Assembly: GCA_949130495.1 (NCBI GenBank)
Contig: OX422213.1
Span: 205,027,660-205,091,659 of the forward strand
Reading direction: 5' to 3'
Source: Sambucus nigra
Taxonomy: Eukaryota > Streptophyta > Magnoliopsida > Dipsacales > Adoxaceae
DNA: 64,000 nucleotides
Numbering within the stretch: position 1 is the stretch's first letter; each line of letters opens with the position of its first letter. A program made the position numbers and the translations under genes. This document shows positions 12,099 through 23,364 of this stretch, in pieces. The notes below the pieces were generated by a model that did no database searches, was not told where the DNA came from, and worked only from the letters and a program-made list of their open reading frames with translations.

Positions 12099-12179
12099 AT
12101 GGAGCACTTATGTAATCAAATGCCTATTTTTTACGGGTCTAATTATGCCTATTGGAAAGCTCGCATGAAATCTAGTTTA
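12099..12179 (+). pseudogene. gag: Element A gag, N-terminal 27 codons
   Basis: It starts at ATG 12099 and includes the conserved YWKARMKSSL, equivalent to SYWKARMRSAL of element B. The last codon, TTA at 12177-12179, is the target duplicated by the CACTA insertion. The frame resumes at 19811 without a shift. Confidence 0.88.
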
Positions 12180-12345
12180 CACTACACCAAACATATTAAT
12201 TTGGCACACCCTGACATTAAAAATCTGGCACAGTTTTAAACTGTGCCAGATTCTGGCACAGTCAGTTTAATGATAATCTGGCACACTTTAAAATAGTGCC
12301 AAAATTTGGCACTGTTTTAAAGTGTGCCAAAATTGAGTACCCTTG
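12180..12345 (+). repeat. Left TIR and subterminal repeats of the CACTA element
   Basis: Starts CACTACACCAAA. The inverted word pairs TCTGGCACAGT / ACTGTGCCAGA and TTTGGCACTGT / AAGTGTGCCAAA follow. In En/Spm such repeats bind the TNPA protein. Confidence 0.9.
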
Positions 12346-12734
12346 ATTTAAATTTAAAAGACCCTAAAAAAATTATTATGTTTAATTTCCCTCTTCTTTT
12401 TCCTCTCTCATCTTTCAATCTCCCACTCCCCGACTCTATCCCTCCCCTCACCCACTTATCAGCTCCAGCCGCTCCGTCTAGTAAGGCTACACTCTCTCTC
12501 CCCTCTACCGCGAAAAGGCTACACCACCTCCAGCCTCTCCGTATACTGCGGCATCCAACAGTTGCGGCTACGGCTACGTGCAAATAACCCTTTAACGTCA
12601 GTTCTCTATTTATCTTCAAGTTTGTTCGTGTTATATATTTGTCTCTATCTATAAATAGTATGTATGTATGTTTGTTAAAATCTTATTTCTGACTATAAAC
12701 CTTAACAACGAAAGTTGGGATTTTAACCATTATT

Positions 12735-13300
12735 ATGGAATTTAAATTAATGAATTCGGTTGATTTACAGTTGGTAAGGAAAGGTTTAGATTACTACCAC
12801 AAAAGAAAGAAGTGGGTTCTTTTAGTTTTTTCTTTGGGATTTTTAGGGTATGGGGCATATAAGGTTTATCATTTGCCTTCTGTGGTTGAGAAGAGAAAGA
12901 AGTGGTTTAAACTCTTAGATGCCATCATTTCTATTGCTGAAGCAGTAGGCAATTATGCCCAGGCAATTGGAGTTTTATCAAATGATATAAAAGAGTTTAT
13001 ACAATCAGATTCAAATAAAATCCCCAATAGTTTGAGGTAAATTTCTAAGATTACAAGGTCGGATGATTTTTCGAATTCCTTGATTAGGATTACATGGGCT
13101 TTAACTGTGGGAATTTGTCAAGGGTATCAGTTTGAGGCGAAAAATGGTGATTCGATGACTGGGGATTCGAGTTTTTATGATCGCGCTTTCGATAAGATAT
13201 TTTAAAAGGCGGGGTATGTTTTTGCCTCTGCTGTTGTTGGGAGCTTTGCAAAGAATATGGTCATGGCATTTTATTCGGAGGGGCCTAATTCAAACAATTT
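12735..13300 (+). pseudogene. Captured PHLOEM PROTEIN 2-LIKE A10-type gene fragment inside CACTA
   Basis: The plant PP2-A10-like family is of uncertain function, related by name to phloem lectins. The open part (12735-13040, 101 codons) includes DLQLVRKGLDYYHKRKKWVL and GYGAYKVYHLPSVVEKRKK, with a hydrophobic segment between (LLVFSLGFLGY). IPNSLR ends it at a TAA. The same frame then continues ISKITRSDDFSNSLIRIT, GDSSFYDRAFDKIF, a second TAA, and ASAVVGSFAKNMVMAFYSEG. This order matches the N-terminal half of the family as I remember it. Homology is lost near 13290. Two in-frame stops and the missing C-terminal half make it a pseudogene. Family assignment is by recognition, not search. Confidence 0.75.
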
Positions 13301-13404
13301 GAAGAGTATTGATGTATTTTGCCTCAATCATGTATTTTGTCCTGGGTGATATGATTTTAACAATTTCTTGAGTTTTATTGCAAATTGATGTTCATTACAC
13401 ATCT

Positions 13405-13525
13405 ATAATATATATATATATATATATATTAGACGTTTATGGGTATTTCTATGTAATAAGGTTAATATCAGAAAGAGAAATGAGTAGTTCTATGTAATAA
13501 GGTTAATATCAGAAAGAGAAATGAT
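13405..13525. repeat. TA microsatellite and 41-bp tandem duplication
   Basis: A (TA)n run lies at about 13406-13430. A unit beginning TTCTATGTAATAAGGTTAAT occurs at 13447-13487 and again at 13488-13524. Confidence 0.8.
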
Positions 13526-14749
13526 CAATTAGGCTAGACCAAGGTGGATGGAAATGCCTACATGTTTCATTTGGTAGTCAACATATAGACTTCGTTATCT
13601 TTTTTTCATGGCCGTTGTGTGGTTTCTCTGTACGTTTGTGTGTATATGCCAATGATAGAGTTTTGTGGAAATTTTAAACATGATCAAAAGGGAACTTATA
13701 TTTTCAATGGTCCTTTTTATTTTTAGCCCAAGAACTGTAATTTGGAAATTATTGAGTAATATTGTGAGAAATTGCATAAAAGGGGGAGATTGATTAGACA
13801 CCATTCGACTTTTTTTCGTTCCTACAAATTGCACAGGGAGATTGATTAGCTGAGGAAGTCCTTCCTACTTGTTTTGCTTGTGGCATTCGCTAACACTTGT
13901 TTTTTTTTCTATTATTTTTTTCATTCCTTGACTCTTAAAATGACTACTGTGATTTCTCTCGTACCTATAATGTATATGATTTTTATTGGAATATGAAGTA
14001 TCTAACATATTTCCATGATTTGACAATGTTATTTTCTTTTATTTATTTTTTATGTATTTGATTTCTAATCATTTTCTTCTTTTTTATTTTGAACTTTCTA
14101 CTTTCTTTGCTTAAAATTCCCAACCGTAGGCCTTTTTGATCCAGTAAAAGGTATTCCCTAAATACGATATTATATTGTATGTTAACTCGAATATGGTTTA
14201 CAAACATTTACATGTTCTATTCCAAATTTGTATTGTAACTGTCTGTCATAAAAAAATCTAGTTTCTTTTGCCAGTGGAAGTACCCGCTATTGAGGCCCGG
14301 GGTTCCTCTACTGCAGCTAGTCTGCGAACCCTAGTTCTCCCCATCTTGTTTTCTCCTAACAAGGCTACATGAATGTTATTATGGTTAAAGATATTTTAGG
14401 AGTTTGTTAATTAGAATCCATACTCAATTTCATGCATTTATTTTACCCTTACTAAATTTGATTTCAATTTATGTGTCACAATAATATTCTTGACATTGTG
14501 CATATTAGACATGTTTCACCCGCATCATCAACTAGTATGGTTTTATTCTTTCATGCATTGATTTTGAATTCAGGATCATGTAACTGACGTGAGACCTAGC
14601 TTCTAGGAATTCTTCAAGACATCGTATTGGAGTAAAATAAAGGATGATTTGATGAATGATAAGTGCAATTTTCAGTTCTTTCCCCCTTTTATCTTTTTTG
14701 TATTTTATAAGGGAAACATTCTAATATAAGTCTTCTGACACTTCAATAG

Positions 14750-14886
14750 TCATAGCATAATCTCGGTCTCATAATGAAGAGCTGAGAAACATGAAATATA
14801 AGATATCGTCTAATGAACAACTAAATGCCGCTCAGAATAGAAGATTTCAGAATTTGCAGACATTGCTGGACCAAATGGGATAATTT
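14750..14886 (+). other. Unidentified exon-like fragment in the CACTA element
   Basis: One frame is open through a charged, helix-like segment (EELRNMKYKISSNEQLNAAQ then RRFQNLQTLLDQMG) before a stop. It has neither the base bias nor the repeats of its surroundings. It may be a second captured exon or a remnant of a TNP-like gene; I cannot identify it. The remaining sequence from 13526 to 15189 is AT-rich without a supportable gene. Confidence 0.3.
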
Positions 14887-15189
14887 CGATAAGATATGGC
14901 GCGAAGAGTTCATCGGGTGGCTATCAAAACACAAATGAAATTTGGTTAGTCTCAAAGTCTCAAATTCTCTTTAAATGTTGCAGCATCAAATAAAAAGGGC
15001 CTGAAATAGCCGCAACAAGTAGCCAAACGTAAAATGGCTTACTTTATGAGCTTATTTAGTTAAATTGGTGGAAGGGATTTGTTGGTGCTTTGGTTTGGGA
15101 ATTGGCTGTTGCTGATGAGTTTATTTTAAATGTTAAAACCTATTGGATTTAACGAATAAAAAAATAAAACTATGTCAAAATTTTCTAAA

Positions 15190-18100
15190 ATCAATAAACA
15201 TTCTAAATTGATTAAAAACATACCGTTAGAGGATGAAAATCTAAAACAACCTCTGAACAACCCCAAAGAGGCATGAACACCTCGCACGGGACCAATGTAA
15301 CTTGTACAAACTGACCGCATAATCGCAGGTCTCCCGGTTTGAGAATATGATGATAATTATAAAATACGTAGATTAGGGTTAAAAATAAGCCATTGGAGGT
15401 TGAAAACCCAAACGGCCCCTTAAGAGGCATGAACACCTCGTATGGGACCATTGTAACTTGTACGAACTGACCGCGTAGTCGCAGGTCTCCCGGTTTGAGA
15501 ATATGCCGATAATTTCAAAATATCTAGATTAGGCTTGAAAATAAGCCGTTCAAGGGTGAAAACTCAAACTAGCCACCACACGGCTCTGTAAGAGGCACGA
15601 ACAGCTCGAACGGGACCAATGTAACTTGTACGAACTGACCACGTAGTCACGGGCCCCTCGGTTTGAGAATATGGAAATAATTTCAAAATATATCAATTAA
15701 GCTTAAAAATAAGCCCTTAAAGGGTGAAAACCCAAACCATCCCCCAAACGGCCCCGTAAGAGGCACGAACACCTCGCACGGGACCAATGTAACTTGTAGG
15801 AACTGACTGTGTAGTTGCGGGTCTCTCGGTTTGAGAATATGGCAATAATTTCAAAATATGTGGATTAAGCTTGAAAACAAGCCGTTTGATAGTGAAAACG
15901 GGACCAATGTAATTTGTATGAACTGACAACGTAGTCACGGGTCTCCCAGTTTGAGAATATGACAATAATTTGAAAAAACATAGATTAAACTTAAAAATAA
16001 ACCGTTAAAGGGAGAAAACCCAAACCATCCCCCAAACGTCCCCGTAAGAGGCATGACCACCTCACACGGGACTAATGTAACTTGTACGAACTGACCGCGT
16101 AGTCACGGGTCTCCCGGTTTGAGAATATGACTATAATTTCAAAATATGTAGATTAGGCTTAAAAACAAGCCAATAGAGGGTGAAAACCTAAACCAACCCC
16201 AAAGGACCCCGTAAGAGGCACGAACACCTCGCACGGGACCAATGTAACTTGTACGAACTGACCGCGTAGTCGCGGGACTCTCGGTTTGAGAATATGATGA
16301 TAATTTCAGAATATATCGATTAAGCTTAAAAATACGCCCTTAAAGGGTCAAAACCCAAACCAGCCCCCAAACAGCCCCGTAAGAGGCATGAACACCTCGT
16401 ACGGGACCGATGTAACTTGTAGGAACTGACCACGTAGTCGCGGGTCTCTCGGTTTGATAATATGATGAAAATTTCAAAATATATAGATTAGGCTTGAAAA
16501 TAAGCCGTTACAGGGTGAAAACACAAACCAGCCCCCAAACGGCCACATAAGAGGCACGAACACCTTACACGGGACCAATGTAACTTGTACGAACTAACAA
16601 CATAGTCATGGATCTCCCGGTTTGAGAATATGACGATAATTTGAAAATATGTAGATTAGGCTAGAAAATAAGCCGTTTGTGGGTGAAAACCCAAACCAGC
16701 CCCAAACGGCCCTATAAGAGGCACGAACACCTCGCACGGGACTAATGTAGCTTATACGAACTGACTGCGTAGTCACGTGACTCCCGGTTTGAGAATATGA
16801 TGATAATTTCAAAATACATAGATTAGGTTTAGAAATAAGCCGTTGAAGGGTGAAAACCCAAACTAACCCCAAACGGCCCCGTAAGAGGCACGAACACCTC
16901 GCACAGAACCAATGTAACTTGTACGAGCTGATCGCATAGTCGCGGGACTCTCGGTTTAAGAATATGATGATAATTTGAAAATATATCGCTTAAGCTTAAA
17001 AAATAAGCCTTTTGAGGGTGAAAACCCAAACCAGCTCCCAAACGGCCCCATAAGATGCATGAACACCTCGCACCGGACCAATGTAAGTTGTAGGAACTGA
17101 CCGCATAGTCGTGAGTCTCCCGGTTTGAGAATATGACAATAATTTACAAATATGTAGATTAGGCTTGAAAACAAGTCGTTAGAGGGTGAAAACTCAAACC
17201 ATCCCCCAAACGGCCACATAACAGGCACGAACACCACGCACAGGAGCAATGTAACTTGTACGAACTAACAACGTAGTCACGGGTCTCCCGGTTTGAGAAT
17301 ATGACAATAATTTGAAAATACGTAGATTAGGCCTGAAAATAAGCCATTTGTGGGTGAAAACCCAAACCATCCCCCAAACGGCCCTATAAGAGGCACGAAC
17401 ACCTCGCACAGGACTAATGTAACTTGTACAAACTGACCGCGTAGTCACGGGTCTTCTGGTTTGAGAATATGATGATAATTTCAAAATATGTAAATTAGGT
17501 TTAGAAACAAGCCGTTGAAGGGTGAAAACCCAAACCAGCCTCAAACAGCCCCGTAAGAGGTACGAACACCTCGCATGGGACCAATGTAACTTGTACGAAC
17601 TGACCGCGTAGTCGCGGGACTCTTAGTTTGAGAATATGCCGATAATTTCAAAATATATCGATTAACCTTAAAACCAAGCCCTTAAAGGGTGAAAACCCAA
17701 ACCAGCCCCCAAACGGCCCTATAAGATGCACGAACACCTCACGCAGGACCAATGTAACTTGTAGGAACTGACCGCGTAGTCGCGGGTCTCCCGATTTGAG
17801 AATATGATGATAATTTCAAAATATGTTGATTCGGCTTGAAAATAAGCCTTTTGAGGGTGAAAACCCAAATCGGTCCCCAAACGGCCCCGTAAGAGGCACG
17901 AACACCTCACACGGGACCATTGTAACTTGTACGAACTGACCGCATAGTCGCGGGTCTCCCAATTTGAGAATATGATGATAATTTCAAAATATCTATATTA
18001 GGCTTGAAAACAAGCCGTTGGAGGGTGAAAACCCAAAGCAACCCCTAAACGGCCCTGTAAGAGGCACGAACACCTCGCACGGGACCAATGTAACTTGTAC

Positions 18101-18960
18101 GAACTGACCACGTAGTCACGGGCCTCTCGATTTGAGAATATGACGATAATTTCAAAATATATCGATTAAACTTTAAAATAAGCCCTTAAAGGGTGAAAAC
18201 CCAAACCAGCCCCCAAACAACCCGTAAGAGTCACGAACACCTCGCACGGGACCAATGTAACTTTTAGGAACTGACCGCGTAGTCGCGGGTCTCCCAATTT
18301 GAGAATATGAAAATAATTTCAAAATATGTAAATTAGGCTTGAAAATAAGTCGTTTGACGGTGAAAACCCAAACCAGCCCTAAATGGCCTAGTAAGAGGCA
18401 CGAACACCTCGCACGGGACCAATGTAACCTGTACGAACTAACAACGTAGTCATGGGTCTCCTAGTTTGAGAATATTATGATAATTTTAAAATACGTAGAT
18501 TAAGCTTAAAAACAAACCGTTAAAGGGTGAAAACCCAAACCAGCCCCCAAACGTCCCCGTACAAGGCACGAACACCTCGCACGTGATTAATGTAACTTGT
18601 ACGAACTGACCATGTAGTCGCGGGTCTCCCTATTTGAGAATATGATGATAATTTCAAAATATGTAGATTAGGCTTGAAAATAAGCTGTTTGAGGGTGAAA
18701 ACCCAAACCAGCCCCCAAACGGCCCTGTAAGAGGCACGAACACCTAGCACGGGACCAATGTAACTTTTACGAACTGTCCGCGTAACCATGGGTCTCCCAG
18801 TTTGAGAATATGACTATAATTTCATAATGTATGGATTAGGTTTAGAAACAAGCCATTGAAGGGTGAAAACCCAAGTCAGCCCCCAAACGATCATGTAAGA
18901 ACCACCAAAACCTCACACGAGACCAATATAAATCGTAGGAACTGATCAGGTAGTCATAAC
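15190..18960. repeat. Tandem satellite array, about 22 units of 167-168 bp, inside the CACTA element
   Basis: The anchor word TTTGAGAATATG recurs, with small changes, at steps of mostly 167-169 bp: 15341, 15497, 15665, 15833, 15953 (one short 120-bp unit), 16121, 16288, and so on to 18803, 22 anchors in all. Each unit also has GTGAAAACCCAAACCAGCCC, GTAAGAGGCACGAACACCTC, GGGACCAATGTAACTTGTA and CTGACCGCGTAGTCGCGGG. Units differ from one another at many sites. Because 168 is divisible by three, long minus-strand open frames of up to 116 codons arise with a 56-residue repeat; I regard these as by-products. Confidence 0.95.
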
Positions 18961-19493
18961 TTGCGTAATATTTTCAATTTTAGAATATAATAATAATTGC
19001 CACTCCTATATGTAATTTTTAGCTTGAGTAAGATTTTTTTGTAAATTACTTGGTTACTAATATCGTATCTTTTTTGTATCTTATTTTTTTTACAGGATAA
19101 CATTTTATCGTTAGCATTTATTCGCGGGGAACACACGGAGAACTTAATGGTTTACAATAAGGGGTTTATTCATGATTCTATTTTTTTTGTTATGTCCGTG
19201 CATGCTTTTGTTGCTTTATTGCAAACTTTTATAGCCGTGCGGGCTTTTGTAAGTTTATTTTTTATATTTTGTGCTCGTGCGGGCTTTATGTTGTCCAGGT
19301 TTTATATTAGCAGGTTTTAGAATGTCCAGAAAATAGAGGAAACTCTGCCCAATTTTTTTTGGTCTGTAAACTACAAAAGACTTGTAATATTTTGAAGTTT
19401 GTATGTACATTAGTTTATCAACCACGTGCAAGATTTGAAATTTGTGAATTTTTTAGTTTTCAAAAAATTAATTTGTTTTTCTTTTATCCAAAA
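18961..19493. other. AT-rich sequence between satellite and right end of CACTA
   Basis: No supportable gene. Words such as CCGTGCATGC, GCCGTGCGGGC and GCTCGTGCGGGC repeat at 19197-19290. This could be an old untranslated region of a transposase gene, but nothing proves it. Confidence 0.4.
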
Positions 19494-19810
19494 ATTTGGC
19501 ACAGTTCGAAACCGTGCCAAAGGTGTATCAAATTTTGGCATGAATTTGAACTGTGCCAAAAGTTTATCAAAATGTGCTCAATCTGACACAGTTCAAAACT
19601 GTTCCAAAAGTGTGCCAGAAATATCAAATTCTGGTATGGTTTAAAAGTGTGCCAGAAGTGTTCCTGTTTGGTAAAATATGGCACACTTTTAAATCGTGCT
19701 AGAAAAAAATGACCATTTTGGAACACCTGAATCTGGCACAGTTCAAAACCATGCCAGATTTAATCTGGCACAGTTTTAAACCGTGTCAGATTCCTATTTT
19801 TGGTGTAGTG
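19494..19810 (-). repeat. Right TIR and subterminal repeats of the CACTA element
   Basis: At least eight TTTGGCACAG / TCTGGCACAG half-sites in both orientations, separated by short AT-rich spacers, end in TTTGGTGTAGTG. Open frames crossing this part (for example 19484-19726 minus) come from the repeats and are not genes. Confidence 0.9.
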
Positions 19811-21068
19811 TTAAAAACCATTAACGAGCGTGATTGGTTCCTTTGCGAAAATGGGTGGACTCCTCCCACGGTCACCGTTGAAAATATCACCTCTTTAAAA
19901 CCCGTGTCGGCTTGGACTGAAGATGATTTTAAAATGTCTAAATTTAATTCACATGGTTCGAGTGTTATTTCTGGAGCCATCACTCCCGATGAGTTCCACC
20001 GAATTATGACGTGCACCACATCTAAAGAGGCATGGGATGTTTTGAAATTGACACATGAGGGTACGAACGTGGTTAAAGAATCAAACTTACAAAACTTGGT
20101 TACCCAATTTGAGACTATCACCATGTTTAAGTCTGAATGCTTTGATAAAAAAATTTCACGTTTGTCGGACATTGTTAACACCAGTTTTAATTTGGGTGAG
20201 GTGATTGATAACATGTGTGTCGTTAAAAAGATTTTGAGATCTCTCCCAAAACGCTTTATTCCTAAAGTCACTGTTTTGAACTCTTTGGGAAATTTGAAAT
20301 CACTTAAGTTGGAAGAACTTTTAGGAGACCTTCAAACCTATGAGATAGGCATGTTTCCCCAAACCATTAAGGCTAAGGATAAAGGCGTTTCTTTAAAGAC
20401 TCATTTTAAGAAAAAGAAAGAAAAAGTTTGTGAGTCCGATTCTGTGGGTGAGTTCGATTTTGTTAATATGTCCATGCTTGTGAAAATTTTAAAAAGTTTC
20501 TAAAAAGGAAAAAGGAAAATTCTTCCAATAAAAAAAGATCTTTTGAGTCAAATAAAAAGAAAGTAGTGGCCAAAGATAGTGACAAGGAGGATGAGATCAG
20601 GTTCTTTAAGTGTGAGGGCAAAGGGCACATAGCTAAAGAGTGTCCTACTAGGATAAGGAGAAAGGGCAAAGAGACTGCTATACCCGCCACACTTAGTGAT
20701 AGTGAGGGTGATTTAGCACATGGGATGTGTGTAGATCTTTTGAGTCATGTGAGCACACCCACTTTGTCTCACGTTGATAGAGTTCATGAGAGCACCGGTG
20801 ATGAATCGAGTGTTTCTAGTGGAGATGACAGCGAATTTGAGAGTGGAGATGAAAGTGAGCTCCGAAAAGCCTTTAGATATTTGTACACCGAGACCTTGAA
20901 AACAAAGAAGTATAATAGAGATTTAGGTCACCGGGTTTTAGATTTGGAGAGAGAAAAGGAAGTTTTAAGAAAGGAGAATTGTGATTTGACCAACACGTTG
21001 TCTAGTTTGACGACACGTGTATCCCAACTCGAGAGTGATCTCGAACGTGTCAGGGAGGTCAAAGTCTA
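19811..21068 (+). pseudogene. gag: Element A gag, central part with first zinc knuckle
   Basis: It resumes with TTA (second CACTA target copy) and NERDWFLCENGWTPPTVTV. The capsid core aligns along its length with element B gag (EFHRIMTCTTSKEAWDVL, KKILRSLPKRFIPKVTVLNS, LEELLGDLQTYEI). A 1-bp loss in an A-run near 20490 shifts the frame, and coding continues from about 20566. The first knuckle reads FFKCEGKGHIAKEC: the first Cys of CX2CX4HX4C is Phe, so it should not bind zinc normally. A coiled-coil follows (to about 21066), where solo LTR D interrupts. Confidence 0.9.
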
Positions 21069-21972
21069 TGTAATAACCCAGTCTTTTGAGTGGCTATTTT
21101 ATATTATTTTGCCTGATGGGCTAATTCTATAAAATAGGGAAATTTGGAGTAGATATTATTTCCCGTGATATTAAGGGATAATATTTACTATGTTTTGTCT
21201 ATTTACCGTTATAAGAAGGTAAATGGCATTATATTGTGTTTTATTGCATCGTTATATGTAAAGCGACGGTTATGACTCATCTATAAATTGGAGTATAATT
21301 AATGAAGTAAAATGAATTTGGAACATAAAAATAGTTCACATTATTCCAAATGCCAAAATAGGGGTGCGGTTGTCTTTAGAACAGTTGAGATAGTCGAAAT
21401 AAGTGCCAAGTTGTATTTTTGAGTTTTGGGCACTTTTGGGGGGTTATGACTCAATTATGTGGATACGAGTCATTTTAATGGTGTATTAGCATTTAAAAGA
21501 GGGGAATTGTGTTTTATGACCCGTATAAATTCCCCCACCCCTTTTCTTTCTTCATTTTTGTGAGAGAGGCCAAAGGAGAGAGAGAGAGAGAAGAGAGATC
21601 TTGGGAGAAATGGAGAAATGAGAGAAAAATTGAAGATTTGGGGCGGATTTCCGTTGCTACCGGAGGAGGATCCGAGACTATAACCTCGAGGCAACTTTCT
21701 TACTTGTTAGATATTGATTTAATGTGATAAATTGCATGTATAGTTAGTTTTGGAGATTTAAACCATAAATGGGTTTTTGGTTGATTTTGGTGTTTAATCC
21801 TAAATCTTTGATTTAAATTTGATTTGAGGTAAATAAATTAGTTACATGATGTGTAGAAGTGTTTTGGTAGAAATTTTTGTTGTTGAATGTTGGTGGAATG
21901 ATGGATAAAAGCTTGGAGGTTTCGTGAATGGCCGAAACAGCTTCTCGGAGAAGAAGCTGTCCGCCAGGATCA

Positions 21973-22006
21973 ATCGATCGAGCCTGGGGGATCGATCGAT
22001 CGACCC
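21973..22006. promoter_or_regulatory. Palindromic GATCGATC cluster in solo LTR D
   Basis: ATCGATCG at 21973-21980 and ATCGATCGATCG at 21991-22002, the second inside GGGG...CCCC arms. It lies about 440 bp after the LTR's TATA box, so it would be in the transcribed leader. Confidence 0.6.
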
Positions 22007-22804
22007 CTTCTGAAAATGTGAGATTTTTCCTAGTTTGTTTTAGCCTTTTTCTTTTAGGTTCAAGGTTTAGGAACCTTCCTTTGGGAAGTAATGGGGAGTC
22101 CTAGTGGGTTGTTTTGGGTAGACTAATGTCCTAGGATAAAATGGGATGATTGGGCTTACCCCGAGGGCTAGTTTGCGTTGGTTAGTATTCGTATGATATA
22201 GGAAGTTAACCTAAAAAAAATTGGAGATAAAATGTGAATGTTGAGACTTTTTGGAGATACTCCTTGAGGGAGACTCACTTTGATGGTTCATGAAATTGTG
22301 TTGAAGTCTTGGAGACTAGTTTAAGGATAATGGCACTTTGGGTCTTAGGTCATTAATAAAATATGACTTAATGAGAATGAAATGCATATTCTAAAATGTG
22401 GTACTATATGAATAAGTACAAATGAATGATTTTTGAGAATGTAAAAGTGAATGTTTTCAATAGGAAAAAGTAATGTTTTTCATAAATGTTAATTTATGGA
22501 TACACACCTCTCTAAATCGCTATCATAAGGGAAGTTCGTGCGTGTGGTGAAGCCCCCTTGATAATGAATGCAGGGTGGATATATCCTTAGGCCATATGGG
22601 CATTTATTGTATATTTTCTGCGCTGGTTAGATGATTCTGGGTGTGGTCATGACTATCCCGTAGGCATATGGTCGCTTCCCGACGTTTCGGTAGGTTCCCA
22701 AGTTGTCTTGTTTGATAGGCCCTGGAAGATGATAGCCATTTAGGGGCGCGTCCAGTGGGAAAACCCGGAGGGACGGTCTTAGATATGTTAAAGCAATTCA
22801 TTAT

Positions 22805-23065
22805 AATGAATTGGCTTTAAATACATTTCCCGCATGGAAGAAGGGAAATGGGATAAACGGATTGGCTTCGGATACATTTTCCGGATGGAAGAAGGGAGAT
22901 GGAAGCATATGGTATGAAAAGGCATTTTATGATAATAAAAATGGCTTTTGAATACACTTCCTGGATGGAAGAAGGTAAGTGGGATCTTATGAAATGAAAG
23001 AAAAGCATTTTTTTTATGTTAATAAAACTTGCTTTTAAAATATGTATTTTTCCTGGATGGAAGAA
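22805..23065. repeat. Four degenerate direct repeats in solo LTR D
   Basis: A unit of about 45-70 bp containing TGGCTT, then ATACA, TTCC and GGATGGAAGAAGG recurs four times (near 22811, 22862, 22942 and 23027). The minus-strand open frame at 22817-23008 is produced by these repeats. Confidence 0.8.
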
Positions 23066-23318
23066 AGGAAATAAAATTGGTAAAGAAAGTTTTGAAATGA
23101 GATTGAATTGGTAAACATTTGATAAAATGAATTACCATCTATGTATATATTCCTTAAGAAAGAAATAGGAATTGTGCATGTAGAGTTATGAAATTGACTT
23201 GGTAAACATTTGATAAAATGTTTTACCGTATATGTAATTCCTAAAGAAATTAGGAATTGTGCCTTTAGATGGTAAATGGATTCATTTGTATCTCCTTGAG
23301 TAGCTATAGATGAGACCT

Positions 23319-23320
<2 letters not shown>

Positions 23321-23361
<41 letters not shown>
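23321..23361. repeat. (TA)n microsatellite
   Basis: An uninterrupted TA run of about 20 units in solo LTR D. Confidence 0.98.

Positions 23362-23364
<3 letters not shown>

Larger units (their letters stand above)
12180..19810. mobile_element. CACTA (En/Spm-type) DNA transposon, non-autonomous, in element A gag
   Basis: The termini are CACTACACCAAA (12180) and its exact inverse TTTGGTGTAGTG (ending 19810). A perfect 3-bp duplication TTA lies at 12177-12179 and 19811-19813, as expected for the CACTA superfamily. Both ends hold many subterminal copies of TGGCACAGTTTTAAACTGTGCCA-like words. The 7.6-kb interior has no recognisable TNPD/TNPA transposase. It carries a captured host gene fragment, an unidentified exon-like piece and a 168-bp satellite array. 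It would need a transposase supplied in trans. Confidence 0.95.

Noticed and set aside
12324..12587. 87-codon ORF near the left CACTA end
   Set aside because: It starts in subterminal repeats, is low-complexity Pro/Ser/Leu-rich, and has an equally long overlapping minus-strand frame; no family recognised.
15190..18960. CRISPR-like array
   Set aside because: Units are 168 bp, contiguous and similar along their whole length, with no unique spacers; this is a satellite in a plant transposon.
19484..19726. Overlapping ORFs across the right end of the CACTA element
   Set aside because: Both strands are open because of the palindromic subterminal repeats.
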